From the NCBI RefSeq assembly GCF_030518235.1, contig NZ_JAULSA010000025.1:1-48966 (forward strand): 48,966 bases of DNA. The letters are read 5' to 3'. Shown piece after piece: positions 8,918-18,902 of this stretch (within the stretch, counting starts at the first letter, position 1; every line of letters begins with the position of its first letter). The translations under genes and the position numbers were made by a program. The notes under the pieces were generated by a model, which saw only the letters and a program-made list of their open reading frames with translations, searched no databases and had not been told where the DNA came from. Source of the stretch: Saccharibacillus sp. CPCC 101409. Lineage in GTDB: Bacteria; Bacillota; Bacilli; Paenibacillales; Paenibacillaceae.

Positions 8918-9005
8918 AATGAATTCTTGCAAACTTCGGGTTCCGAATCGAGAAAATCGGAAGTTGAAAACCACGTTCCGTTTATAAAGTCCCGCGCTCG
9001 AAAGC

Positions 9006-9860
9006 TTAGGCTTTGTTGCTGGAACCGAATTCTTTGATCTTGCCGATAACGGTTTGTTTGATGGCTTCGCGGCCCGGCGCGATGAACGTACGCGGATCGT
9101 AAGCGTTCGGCTTTTCAGCCAGTACTTCGCGAACGACTTTTGCGAATGCGATTTGGTTTTCCGTGTTTACGTTGATTTTCGACGTACCCAGGGAGATCGA
9201 TTTTTGGATATCGTGCGTCGGGATACCCGTGCCGCCGTGCAGAACGAGCGGGAGGTTGACCGCGTCGCGGATCTCTTCCATCTCTTTGAAGCCCAGGTTC
9301 GGTTCGCCGTGGTAAGGACCGTGTACGGAACCCAGAGCCGGAGCCAGGGTGTCGATGCCGGTTTCCTTCACGATGCGTACGCATTCGTTCAGGTCCGCAT
9401 ATTGGATGCCGCCGATTACGTCGTCTTCCTGTCCGCCGACCGTGCCGACTTCGGCTTCTACGGAAGCGCCTTTGGCGTGAGCGTATTCCACGACTTTTTT
9501 GGTCATTTCGATGTTTTCGTCGATCGGGTGGTGCGAACCGTCGATCATAACGGAAGTGAAGCCTGCGTCAAGCGCTTCTTTACACTTGTCGAAGCTCGAA
9601 CCGTGGTCGAGGTGAATCGCAACCGGAACGGTGATTTTCAGGTCCTGGATCAGGCCTTCCACCATTTTAACGACTGTATAGAAACCGCTCATGTGACGCG
9701 CTGCGCCTTCGGACACGCCGAGGATTACCGGAGATTTTTCTTCTTCGGCCGCCGCGAGGATGGCTTGCGTCCACTCGAGGTTGTTGATGTTGAATTGACC
9801 CACCGCGTATTTTCCTTCGAGAGCTTTGTTCAACATGTCTGTCATCGAAACTAATGGCAT
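9006..9860 (-). CDS. fba: Class II fructose-1,6-bisphosphate aldolase
   Basis: A 284-aa zinc-dependent aldolase that cleaves fructose-1,6-bisphosphate to DHAP and glyceraldehyde-3-phosphate in glycolysis. IHLDHGSSF holds the catalytic Asp and a zinc His. [12 protein letters not shown] and LVLHGGTGI hold the other zinc histidines and phosphate-binding loop. AGGAGG lies 8 nt before the ATG. The promoter is probably an extended -10 (TGGTATAAT, -10 at 9920-9925 minus) with a poor -35. It sits between spo0F and murA2 as in B. subtilis, but the transaldolase gene ywjH found there is missing. Confidence 0.96.
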   Translation of the reverse strand: MPLVSMTDMLNKALEGKYAVGQFNINNLEWTQAILAAAEEEKSPVILGVSEGAARHMSGFYTVVKMVEGLIQDLKITVPVAIHLDHGSSFDKCKEALDAGFTSVMIDGSHHPIDENIEMTKKVVEYAHAKGASVEAEVGTVGGQEDDVIGGIQYADLNECVRIVKETGIDTLAPALGSVHGPYHGEPNLGFKEMEEIRDAVNLPLVLHGGTGIPTHDIQKSISLGTSKINVNTENQIAFAKVVREVLAEKPNAYDPRTFIAPGREAIKQTVIGKIKEFGSSNKA

Positions 9861-9983
9861 GGTTGTTCCTCCTAATTAAATGTTGGATTTCTATATTGAA
9901 CCGACATCCATACTTTCCTATTATACCACTGTCTCGGCAAATACTAAACAGGCACGTAAGGCGGATTTCCAAGGAATTTGCAT

Positions 9984-10014
9984 GAACAAAAAAAGGCGCG
10001 GCGCGCCTTTTCAT
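9984..10014 (-). terminator. Terminator of spo0F, overlapping the stop
   Basis: AAAAGGCGC-GGC-GCGCCTTTT followed by TTTG on the minus strand. The stem begins at the spo0F stop codon. Confidence 0.8.
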
Positions 10015-10376
10015 CCCCGCAGGTAGTTGCCCACCGCGATCCTCATCTCGTCGATATCGAACGGTTTGGTAAAGTGCATCAGCGCGCCCTGGTCCTTCGC
10101 TTCCTTGATCATGTCGAGCTCGCCGTAAGCGGTCATCATGATTACTTTGATATCCGGGTCGTGAGCCTTGATGTGTCTCAGGATTTCCAGGCCGTCCATG
10201 CCCGGAATCTTCATATCCAGCAGCACCAGGTCGGGCCGGTCGCTTTTCAGCAGTTCCAGCGCCTCTTTGCCGTTTGCCGCCTGGTAGGTCTTATACCCTT
10301 CGCTTCCGAACACTTCGGTCAGCAGCATGCGGATTCCGTTTTGGTCGTCGACAATCAATATTTTTTGTTCGCTCAT
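10011..10376 (-). CDS. spo0F: Sporulation phosphorelay response regulator Spo0F
   Basis: A 121-aa single-domain receiver without an output domain. It passes phosphate from sporulation kinases through Spo0B to Spo0A. The acidic pocket is D10/D11, the phosphoacceptor D54 ([12 protein letters not shown]), the switch Thr is in MTAYG, and K104 lies in HFTKPFD. H101 sits at the same place as the B. subtilis Spo0F residue involved in partner interaction. It is encoded downstream of pyrG and upstream of fba, as in B. subtilis. A sigma-H promoter is visible upstream (10500-10527). Length and residues leave little doubt it is Spo0F rather than CheY. Confidence 0.95.
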   Translation of the reverse strand: MSEQKILIVDDQNGIRMLLTEVFGSEGYKTYQAANGKEALELLKSDRPDLVLLDMKIPGMDGLEILRHIKAHDPDIKVIMMTAYGELDMIKEAKDQGALMHFTKPFDIDEMRIAVGNYLRG

Positions 10377-10499
10377 TCTGCTCTGTCCTCCCCGGTTGCT
10401 CCCGTCGTCGGCCGATTTCTCGCGCCTCCGCCGGGGCTCTCTGCGCTCAGGAGCGTCCCCCTCGGCTTTTTGCCTACCCAGCTCCAGACTTCAAGTCTA

Positions 10500-10527
10500 A
10501 TTCGACCTCTTCGCGCCCCATTCCTGC
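10500..10527 (-). promoter_or_regulatory. Sigma-H promoter of spo0F
   Basis: Minus strand: GCAGGAATG (10519-10527), a 12-bp spacer, then GTCGAAT (10500-10506) followed by TA. This fits RnAGGAwww-N11/12-RnnGAAT with one mismatch. The B. subtilis spo0F gene also has a sigma-H promoter. The leader would be about 115 nt. Confidence 0.75.
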
Positions 10528-10587
10528 TAATTCCAGCAGAGAAGTCCGAATATTTCCCAATATCGGCGGGTAACGGAAGACAGGACG

Positions 10588-10619
10588 CGCAAAGAAGGCC
10601 CGGACAGCGTCCGGACCTT
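10588..10619 (-). terminator. Terminator of pyrG
   Basis: Minus strand: AAGGTCCGGAC, loop GCT, GTCCGGGCCTT (11 bp), followed by CTTTG. The U tail is short. Confidence 0.7.
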
Positions 10620-10630
10620 CCTTCGCGTTG

Positions 10631-12465
<1,835 letters not shown>

Positions 12466-12466
<1 letters not shown>

Positions 12467-12498
12467 GCAAAGAAAGCGGGCATTTTCGGCCCGCTTTC
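12466..12498 (-). terminator. Terminator of rpoE, abutting the pyrG promoter
   Basis: Minus strand: GAAAGCGGGC, loop, GCCCGCTTTC, then TTTGC. The end of the tail touches the pyrG -35 at 12461-12466. Confidence 0.75.
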
Positions 12499-12538
12499 GC
12501 TGTGGAAAAGAAAGATCCGCCGCGGCGATTGCCGCGTC

Positions 12539-13114
12539 TTACTTCTCTTCTTCCTCTTCGTAATCCTCGTCTTCTTCTTCCTCTTCTTCTTCGTCGAGGT
12601 CTTCTTCGTCGATCTGTTCGCCTTCGATTTCCTCGTCCTCTTCGATTTCGTCGTCGACGATTACATCCTCGTCCACTTCTTCCTCGTCGCCGTCATACAG
12701 TTCGTCGTCTTCGTCCTCGTCGCTCGTATCGTCGAACGATTCTTCGTCCGAATCCGCAATGTACGTCGTTTCGTCGTCCAGATCGTCGTCGTCCTCGTCG
12801 TTGATGATGCGCGGACGCTTGGCGCTGACAACCGGATCTTCGGATTTCTCCAGCGGGTACCAGCGTTTCAGCCCCCACAGGTTGGTGCCGACGCAGGCGA
12901 AGCGCCCGTCGATGTTGATCTCCGTATACAGCTGGGCGATCATATCGGCGGATTCTTTTTCGGTCAGTCCGCGATGGCGCGCGACTTCCTTCATCAGGTC
13001 CGGGTAGTAGTAAGGTTCGTTGGCTTTCTTCAGGATCAAGAATGCCAGGTCGACCATCGGCATTTCGCGAATTTTCTCGTTATCGATCGACAATTCAATC
13101 GGTGCAGGTGTCAA
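12539..13114 (-). CDS. rpoE: DNA-directed RNA polymerase subunit delta
   Basis: About 191 aa. The N-terminal HARE-HTH domain (MPMVDLAFLILKKANEPYYY to NLWGLKRWYP) binds core RNA polymerase. The rest, about 95 residues, is almost pure Asp/Glu and promotes RNA release and recycling; it is longer than in B. subtilis. The start chosen is TTG at 13114 because GAGAGGAAG lies 9 nt upstream; a further in-frame TTG at 13135 has a poorer site. Upstream of pyrG as in B. subtilis. This is the Gram-positive delta subunit, not the E. coli sigma-E gene of the same name. Confidence 0.95.
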   Translation of the reverse strand: MTPAPIELSIDNEKIREMPMVDLAFLILKKANEPYYYPDLMKEVARHRGLTEKESADMIAQLYTEINIDGRFACVGTNLWGLKRWYPLEKSEDPVVSAKRPRIINDEDDDDLDDETTYIADSDEESFDDTSDEDEDDELYDGDEEEVDEDVIVDDEIEEDEEIEGEQIDEEDLDEEEEEEEDEDYEEEEEK

Positions 13115-13180
13115 AGTATGGACACTTCCTCTCAAACATAGTGCGGTTCGGTTATTACAGAAAAAGTCAACCTAAGTAAA

Positions 13181-13214
13181 ACGCATCCGCGCTCAAAAAG
13201 CAAGAAGCGCGGAC
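13181..13214 (-). terminator. Probable terminator between argS and rpoE
   Basis: Minus strand: TCCGCGCT pairs with AGCGCGGA across CTTGCTTTTTG, followed by TGCGTTTTAC. A weaker AAAGACG/CGTCTTT hairpin lies at 13274-13297. Nothing else is recognised in 13115-13335. Confidence 0.5.
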
Positions 13215-13335
13215 GATTTTGCGGCGGCCTTGGGCGGAAGCGGGTCGCGGAAACGAAGCGAAGCGGCCGAAAAGACGTTCAAAGTCGTCTTTCGCCCTTC
13301 CCTCAAACCTCCCCGCTCCGGCTCCAAAGCGCCTT

Positions 13336-15015
13336 CTACATCCGTTCCGGCGCCGATACGCCGATCAGGCGCAGCACGTTGGCGATCACGGTGCGGGTCG
13401 CGTCCAGCAGCGCCAGGCGCGCCTGCGTAAGAGCCGCGTCTTCGGTGATGAAGCGCTCGGCTTTATAGTAGCTGTGCAGCATCGCCGCCACTTCGTACAC
13501 ATAGCGAACCAGGCGGTGCGGCGCATACCCGTCCGCGGCGATGCGGATTTCTTCCGGCAGCTCGCCCAGCTTGCGCAGCAGGTCGTACTCGTGCGGAGCG
13601 GTCAGCTTGCCCAGATCCACCTGCTGAAGCGGCAGCACGGCGACGCTCTGCTCCTCCGCCTGGCGGAAAATGCTGCAGATGCGCGCATGCGCGTACTGCA
13701 CGTAGAAGACCGGGTTCTCGTTCGACGTCGAAACGGCCAGGTCCATATCGAAGTCCAGATGCGAATCCATGCCGCGCATCGTGAAGAAGTAGCGCATCGC
13801 GTCCACGCCCACTTCGTCCATCAGGTCTTCCATCGTGACGGCTTTGCCGGTCCGTTTGGACATCTTGACCTTCTCGCCGCCCTGGAACAGGCTGACCATC
13901 TGCGCGATCAGCACGATCAGCTTGTCGGGATCGTTGCCGAGTCCCTGCATGGCGGCTTTCATCCGCGGAATGTAGCCGTGGTGGTCGGCGCCCCAGATGT
14001 TCATGACTTTGTCGAAACCGCGCGCGTACTTGTCGCGGTGATACGCGATATCCGGCGTCAGGTACGTGTAGGTGCCGTCGTTCTTGATCAGCACGCGGTC
14101 CTTGTCGTCGCCGTACGTGGTCGTTCTGAGCCAGGTCGCGCCGTCCTGCTCGTACACTTCGCCGCGTCCGCGCAGCTCGTCGAGCGCGTCCAGCACCTGT
14201 CCGTTCTCGTACAGCGACGTTTCGCTGAAGAAGACGTCGAAATGGACGCGGAAGCGGTCCAGGTCGCGGCGGATCTTCTGCATTTCTTTTTCCAGTCCGT
14301 AGGTACGCAGGTATTCCATCCGTTCGCCCTGGCTCATCGACAGCAGGCGGTCTCCTTCGAGCTGTACCAGCTCTTTGGCGAAGCCTTTGATATCCTCGCC
14401 GTGGTAGCCGTCTTCCGGCATCTCCGCGTCCTGGCCCAGCTCCTGGCGGTAGCGCGCTTCGATCGACACGCACAGATTCGTCACCTGGTTGCCGGCGTCG
14501 TTGATGTAATACTCGCGCGTGACGCGGTACCCCGCAAAGTCGAGCAGGTTGCACAGCGCGTCGCCGACGGCCGCTCCGCGGGCATGACCCAGATGCAGGC
14601 TGCCGGTCGGGTTGGCGCTGACGAATTCGAGCTGCACTTTCTTGCCTTTGCCGTCTTCGACGCGTCCGTAGTTCCCGCCCTGCGCATGAATGGTGCCGAC
14701 GACCGGGTACAGATAACTTTTGTTCAGCGTAAAGTTGATAAAGCCCGGTCCCGCGATCTCCGCACGTTCGATGCCGGCTCCTTCGCGGTCCAGATTCTCG
14801 ATAATCGCTTCGGCGATCATGCGCGGATTCTTCTTGGCGATCCGGGTCAGCTGCATCGCCGCGTTGGTGGACAGGTCGCCGTGCGACTTGTCTTTCGGCA
14901 CTTCCAGCGCAATGCCCGGAATATCGGCTTCGGATACGAGGCCGGATTTGGCGATCGCCGCGGCGACCGCTTCTTTTACAGTGTTCTCAAGCTGTTCAAG
15001 CGGGTTAATCGTCAT
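13336..15015 (-). CDS. argS: Arginyl-tRNA synthetase
   Basis: A 559-aa class I synthetase that charges tRNA-Arg. An N-terminal Arg-tRNA recognition domain (about residues 1-90, with [14 protein letters not shown]) precedes the catalytic fold. The HIGH-like motif is LHLGHARG in [21 protein letters not shown]. The KMSKS-like loop is [12 protein letters not shown]. The C-terminal DALR anticodon-binding helices end SAPERM, a typical VGAPERM-like end. The ATG at 15015 overlaps the end of the upstream ywiB gene by 11 bp, so the two are translationally coupled, as in B. subtilis. Confidence 0.97.
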   Translation of the reverse strand: MTINPLEQLENTVKEAVAAAIAKSGLVSEADIPGIALEVPKDKSHGDLSTNAAMQLTRIAKKNPRMIAEAIIENLDREGAGIERAEIAGPGFINFTLNKSYLYPVVGTIHAQGGNYGRVEDGKGKKVQLEFVSANPTGSLHLGHARGAAVGDALCNLLDFAGYRVTREYYINDAGNQVTNLCVSIEARYRQELGQDAEMPEDGYHGEDIKGFAKELVQLEGDRLLSMSQGERMEYLRTYGLEKEMQKIRRDLDRFRVHFDVFFSETSLYENGQVLDALDELRGRGEVYEQDGATWLRTTTYGDDKDRVLIKNDGTYTYLTPDIAYHRDKYARGFDKVMNIWGADHHGYIPRMKAAMQGLGNDPDKLIVLIAQMVSLFQGGEKVKMSKRTGKAVTMEDLMDEVGVDAMRYFFTMRGMDSHLDFDMDLAVSTSNENPVFYVQYAHARICSIFRQAEEQSVAVLPLQQVDLGKLTAPHEYDLLRKLGELPEEIRIAADGYAPHRLVRYVYEVAAMLHSYYKAERFITEDAALTQARLALLDATRTVIANVLRLIGVSAPERM

Positions 15016-15439
15016 GTGAATGGTCTTCCTCCTGTATGGTTAAGCTTACGGCAAAACGGGCGGAGAGCGCGTCTTGGATCTCCAGGTCGTACTCCCAATC
15101 GATCTGCCCGTACACGCCTTCCATGCGCACGCTCAGCTCCCGGGTATGGGTAACCAGCGCAAAACGCGTGTAAGGCGAACGGTAAAAGCCGGCCAGGCCG
15201 CTCCCTTTGCGGAAGGACTGTTCCGATTCCACCTCGCCGTGGCGAATGATCTTGAGTTCGTCGTCCGTGACTTTGAGCAGCGTTCGCGTGCCCTCCGCTC
15301 CGCCGGCCGCGCTCGGTTCCTCGTAGCGGATATAAAGCGATCGGTCTTTCACAAATACTTGTCCGGCGAGCGTCTGCTCCACCGTCTCGCCGTCCTGCCG
15401 GCTGCGAAGCCGGATCAGGACGCGGTTCGTCTCCGGCAT
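15005..15439 (-). CDS. ywiB: DUF1934 protein, YwiB family
   Basis: A 144-aa protein of the DUF1934/YwiB family, a small beta-barrel of calycin type with no known function. Conserved-looking stretches are [11 protein letters not shown] near the start, LYIRYEE, and the C-terminal [11 protein letters not shown]. The start at 15439 is supported by GGAG 9 nt upstream; an in-frame ATG lies five codons earlier. It overlaps argS by 11 bp in the usual Firmicutes pair. The acidic HSHDD end overlaps the argS start codon region. Confidence 0.85.
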   Translation of the reverse strand: MPETNRVLIRLRSRQDGETVEQTLAGQVFVKDRSLYIRYEEPSAAGGAEGTRTLLKVTDDELKIIRHGEVESEQSFRKGSGLAGFYRSPYTRFALVTHTRELSVRMEGVYGQIDWEYDLEIQDALSARFAVSLTIQEEDHSHDD

Positions 15440-15649
15440 AGGGCTGCGCTCCAATCCGTATATTGAAGATTTCTTCTATAGTACTATAGCATATTCTAGC
15501 CGCCGAACGGTCCGAATTCAAACAAGTCGCGCGGAAAAAAGTGCCGTTTTCGCCGCCGCGGAGCGGGCTTGCGCGTTCGGGCGGTTTGCGCGGCGGCGGA
15601 ACGTTTATGTAGGATAGAGAATATGCAGCCAGAAACAGGAGGAATCCCC

Positions 15650-16345
15650 ATGCCAATCGAACCGCATTCCGAAGCGCGCGCCACGCATCCGCCCCGCGGT
15701 CCTTTCCGGCCGCTGCCGGCATCGCTGTTCTCGTCCGCCGCGCTGGAAGCCTCTCCGCTGCTGCTGGGACAGACTCTGGTCCGACGCACGGAAGCCGGGG
15801 AGATCCGCAGCCGGATCGTCGAGACGGAGAGCTACGGCGGCGTGCTGGACAAAGGCAGCCACGCCTACGGCGGGCGGCGCACGGCGCGCACGGAAATCAT
15901 GTTCGGCCCCGGCGGGCCGGCTTACGTATACCTCATCTACGGCATGTACCACTGCCTGAACGTGGTGACGGGCGAAGCGGACAATCCGCAGGCCGTGCTG
16001 ATCCGAGCCGTCGAGCCGCTGACCGAAGAAGACGAGCGCCGCATGCGCTTTTTCCGCAGCATCAAATCCAAGAAAACGGCGGATTTGTCGGGCGGCCCGG
16101 GCAAGCTGTGCCGGGCGCTCGATATCGACAAGTCGCTGAACGGCTGCCGGCTGAGCGTGCCGACCGGTCCGCTGTATCTTGAAGCCGGCGACGATCCGCA
16201 TTCGCTGCCAATTCTATGCGGACCGCGCATCAATATCGATTACGCGGAAGAATACGCGGCGAAGCCGTGGCGATTCTGGATCAAGGACCACGCGTACGTG
16301 TCGGTCAACGACAAAGCCAATCCGCCCAAGCCGTTTTATTTGTAA
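15650..16345 (+). CDS. Aag-family 3-methyladenine DNA glycosylase
   Basis: A 231-aa enzyme of the mammalian-AAG-like family (YxlJ in B. subtilis). It removes alkylated purines from DNA by base flipping. The catalytic Glu is in IVETESYGG, a close match to the family ETEAY motif. HAYGGRRTART, GPGGPAYVYLIYGMYHCLNVV and DLSGGPGKLCRALDI are the other family blocks. The start at 15650 has AGGAGG 9 nt upstream. It is a single gene diverging from ywiB-argS and converging on ywhD. Confidence 0.93.
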   Translation: MPIEPHSEARATHPPRGPFRPLPASLFSSAALEASPLLLGQTLVRRTEAGEIRSRIVETESYGGVLDKGSHAYGGRRTARTEIMFGPGGPAYVYLIYGMYHCLNVVTGEADNPQAVLIRAVEPLTEEDERRMRFFRSIKSKKTADLSGGPGKLCRALDIDKSLNGCRLSVPTGPLYLEAGDDPHSLPILCGPRINIDYAEEYAAKPWRFWIKDHAYVSVNDKANPPKPFYL

Positions 16346-16436
16346 GCGAAGCGGGCTCGAACGGGCGGACGGCTGGCTCGGGTTCCGCCGCCAGCCGTCT
16401 TGCCTAAAGCGGCGCAGCCGGCCGGCGCGCCAAAAA

Positions 16437-16478
16437 GCCGAAAAGCGCCGTCCCCCTGCGGGAGCGGCGCTTTTCGGC
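16437..16478. terminator. Convergent terminator between the glycosylase and ywhD
   Basis: GCCGAAAAGCGCCG pairs with CGGCGCTTTTCGGC (14 bp). The T run is on the minus side (TTTTT), so it mainly serves ywhD. A second hairpin, GACGGCTGG/CCAGCCGTC at about 16365-16400, could serve the glycosylase. Confidence 0.8.
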
Positions 16479-16535
16479 CTGCCTGTTATTGCGTACAGAT
16501 GCGGCGTCCGCCGAGAAAGCGGGACGGTCCCGGCT

Positions 16536-17045
16536 TCAGCCGAGCGCTTCTTTCAATTCGTCCGGCGAGCGGTTCCACCAGTCTTCGTTGTGCGCCGTCA
16601 GCAGCGTCTTGAGCGCCGCTTTGGCTTCGTCGTCCATCTCGTTCAGGATAATCTTGCGCTTGATGGCGTAATCCAGCTTGTTGACGTGGTCGGCCAGGAT
16701 CTTGAAGCCGCGCTTGGTCTCGCCGTTGATCCACATCTCGCACGCCGTCGCGCCCGCGTACTGGCCGCCTTCTTCCGTCTTGTCGACGGCGACCCAGACC
16801 AGCCACACCCGGCGGCCGCCTTCGGCGTCTTCGCGGTTGGCCGTAAACTTGATGCCGCGCTCGACTTTGCTCTTGGCGTGCATCGCGCCGACGTCGATCT
16901 TGGCTTCGCCTTCGTCTATAATAATCGGGGATACATTGTTCAAATTGATCGAGCCGGTGCCGAATCCTTTATGCTTGCTGCTTTTCTGGCTGCTGCTGAT
17001 AATGTTAAGCCCAAGCTGTTTTTTGCCTGTTTGGTTGTCTTCCAT
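16536..17045 (-). CDS. ywhD: YwhD family protein
   Basis: A 169-aa protein matching the YwhD family of Bacillus and relatives. The family has no established function. Typical stretches are LNIISSSQKSSKHKGFGTGS, the NNVSPIIIDEGEAKID strand, and RVWLVWVAVDK. There is no signal peptide or membrane segment, so it is probably cytoplasmic. It is transcribed alone and ends at the convergent terminator. A minus-strand TAAAAT box near 17145 with a weak -35 may be its promoter. Family assignment is from recognisable sequence; nothing about function is claimed. Confidence 0.85.
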   Translation of the reverse strand: MEDNQTGKKQLGLNIISSSQKSSKHKGFGTGSINLNNVSPIIIDEGEAKIDVGAMHAKSKVERGIKFTANREDAEGGRRVWLVWVAVDKTEEGGQYAGATACEMWINGETKRGFKILADHVNKLDYAIKRKIILNEMDDEAKAALKTLLTAHNEDWWNRSPDELKEALG

Positions 17046-17362
17046 AAACGGAGTCTGCGCCTCCTTCGGCGGATATTGTGAACGTAAAATTCTTGCAAAA
17101 AGTTAACCTTTTTTCATGAAACTCTTCATCTCTCTCTATTTTATCCGATAAAAAGACGAAAGCAAAACAAAAAAACCAGGAGCTTAATTCGCGCCCGGTT
17201 GCAGCCGTCGGTTTCTTCGTACGCTTCAGGCGGAGAACACTCTCGCAAATTTGTGTGAACATCATCTTTTTTAACTTTCCGAAAACGCTGCAACCACGCG
17301 GGTTCGGACGTTTCGGTGGAAGGTCCGTGTCCAACACGCACCGAACAAAGTTAAATAAAGGT

Positions 17363-17391
17363 TTGCCAACGGCTAAGTCCTTTGCTACAAT
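17363..17391 (+). promoter_or_regulatory. Sigma-A promoter of the riboswitch-NlpC transcript
   Basis: TTGCCA (17363-17368), a 17-bp spacer, TACAAT (17386-17391). The leader would be about 250 nt long. The 17046-17362 stretch before it holds no gene. Confidence 0.75.
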
Positions 17392-17488
17392 GTGTTTTGT
17401 GAGTAGTAACAACTTTGTAAACTTTAATCCGGCCCTTACGAATTAAGCGGCCATTCATACTTTTGACAACGACGAATAACAACTGGAG

Positions 17489-17638
17489 CTTTTTCGGTGC
17501 AAACCAAGATCTGAGCCAAATTCCGGCACCGGGAAGCGGGGGAACCAGTTATGGGTGAATTGACTTCGCAACAGAGGAGTCATAGGGGGACCTTCTCAAC
17601 CGAATCCTTAAGCTAACCTCGCAGGCAAATGGAAGGGG
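17489..17638 (+). ncRNA. Cyclic di-AMP (ydaO-yuaA) riboswitch
   Basis: The leader has the family hallmarks: GGTGCAAACC near the 5' end, CACCGGGAAGCGGGGGAACC, GGGTGAATTGACT, and the very conserved AGCTAACCTCGCAGGC near 17610-17626. This class binds c-di-AMP and usually turns off wall hydrolase or osmotic genes when the ligand is high. P1 can form between CTTTTTC (17489-17495) and GAAGGGG (17632-17638). The latter is the Shine-Dalgarno of the next gene. No terminator is visible between aptamer and start, so control is probably at translation (inference). Confidence 0.9.
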
Positions 17639-17648
17639 TACAAAGTCT

Positions 17649-18119
17649 TTGAAGAAGAAGCTGACAGCCGCAGTAATGGGACTTGCAATTGCATTTAGCG
17701 TTGCAGCCACAGGAAACGCTCATGCAGACTCCAAATTGGACAATGTAATCGACTCTGCACTTGGAACACCGTACCGCACTGCGGGAACTTCGCTTAACGG
17801 ATTCGACTGCTCGGGATTCACCAGCTATGTGTTCGACAAGCTCGGAATCGATCTGCCGCGCCAATCGTCTTCGCAGTACAGCGCAGGTTCGAAGATTGAC
17901 AAAAGCGACCTTCGCGCCGGAGACCTGGTATTCTTCAATACCAACGGCAGAGGCATTTCGCATGTCGGAATTTATGTAGGAAACGGCAAATTCGCCCACG
18001 CATCGTCTTCGAACGGAGTTCGTTACGACAGCCTGAGCTCTAGCTATTATGCCGACCGTTACGTAGGCGCTTCGCGCTACATGAGCACTTACACATACAA
18101 TACGGTTGCCAACGATTAA
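17649..18119 (+). CDS. Secreted NlpC/P60 peptidoglycan hydrolase under c-di-AMP control
   Basis: A 156-aa exported protein. A signal peptide (MKKKLTAAVMGLAIAFSVAA...AHA, about residues 1-26) leads straight into an NlpC/P60 cysteine peptidase domain that cuts cell-wall stem peptides. The likely triad is C54 (FDCSGF), H105 (GISHVGIYVG) and H117 (FAHASSS). There is no LysM or SH3 wall-binding domain, so it is a minimal hydrolase. The start is TTG at 17649, with AAGGGG 10 nt upstream inside the riboswitch P1. Wall hydrolases are a common target of this riboswitch class. It is monocistronic, with a terminator after it. Confidence 0.93.
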   Translation: MKKKLTAAVMGLAIAFSVAATGNAHADSKLDNVIDSALGTPYRTAGTSLNGFDCSGFTSYVFDKLGIDLPRQSSSQYSAGSKIDKSDLRAGDLVFFNTNGRGISHVGIYVGNGKFAHASSSNGVRYDSLSSSYYADRYVGASRYMSTYTYNTVAND

Positions 18120-18169
18120 TTCTCTTTTATAACTCAATCGACTATTCTTGCCTTTAGAAGCATTTCAGG

Positions 18170-18210
18170 ACCGCATTCGATGACCGCCATCATCCGATTG
18201 CGGTTTTTTC
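18170..18210 (+). terminator. Terminator of the NlpC/P60 gene
   Basis: ACCGCATTCGATGA pairs imperfectly with TCATCCGATTGCGGT, followed by TTTTTC. Confidence 0.85.
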
Positions 18211-18401
18211 ATGCTCGGCCGCCTCCGTATTGACGGGAAAGCCGCCGTTCCCTGTCTCTTACGAAACGGAACATGAAAAGGTTGCATACCGCTTGAAAGT
18301 TTTGCTGCCGTGATAGTCATTATTTACCCCGACGCGCAAAGCCTAAACGGGGTTTTACCTATTTTTTAGTCGAAAAAATTCAAAAAAGGGAGCGAGCGAG
18401 C

Positions 18402-18902
18402 ATGTGTGCATCTTCTTTTGGAGTTCGTCCGATGACCGAATCCGACGGCGAACAGATCAGCCGATGGTCGTACGAAAAACCCTACGATATCTACGGATGG
18501 ATGCCCTGGGCGCAAATGAAAGAGCTCGGGATCGAATTCGGCGATCCCGAGCTGCGCGAACGGCAGTATGTCTCGGTATATCGGAGCGGAGAGCTCCAGG
18601 GCTTCGCCCAGCTGTTCCCGCTCAGCAGCACGATCCGGCTCGGCATCGGCATGCGCCCCGACCTGTGCGGACACGGGCTGGGCACCCTGTTCGTGCAGGC
18701 CGTCACCGCCGAAGCGCTGCGCCGCGCTCCGGACTACGAGATCGATCTCGAAGTGCTGACGTGGAACCAGCGGGCGATCAAGGTCTATACGCGGGCGGGC
18801 TTCAGCATCGCCGACACCTACGAACGGATGACTCCGGACGGCATGAAGCCGTTCTACTGCATGGTGTATCAGCCGCCCGCCGAGTCGGCGGAAGCCGAAT
18901 AA
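18402..18902 (+). CDS. GNAT family N-acetyltransferase
   Basis: A 166-aa acetyl-CoA-dependent N-acetyltransferase of the GNAT fold. The acetyl-CoA loop is GMRPDLCGHGLGTLFV (about residues 83-98), and the family C-terminal strand and helix are DLEVLTWNQRAIKVYTRAGF. The N-terminus (SRWSYEKPYDIYGW) suggests a RimJ-like or small-molecule subgroup; the substrate is unknown. GGGAGCGAGCGAGC precedes the ATG. Its 3' end overlaps the convergent ribokinase-like gene by 34 bp. No operon partner. Confidence 0.9.
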   Translation: MCASSFGVRPMTESDGEQISRWSYEKPYDIYGWMPWAQMKELGIEFGDPELRERQYVSVYRSGELQGFAQLFPLSSTIRLGIGMRPDLCGHGLGTLFVQAVTAEALRRAPDYEIDLEVLTWNQRAIKVYTRAGFSIADTYERMTPDGMKPFYCMVYQPPAESAEAE

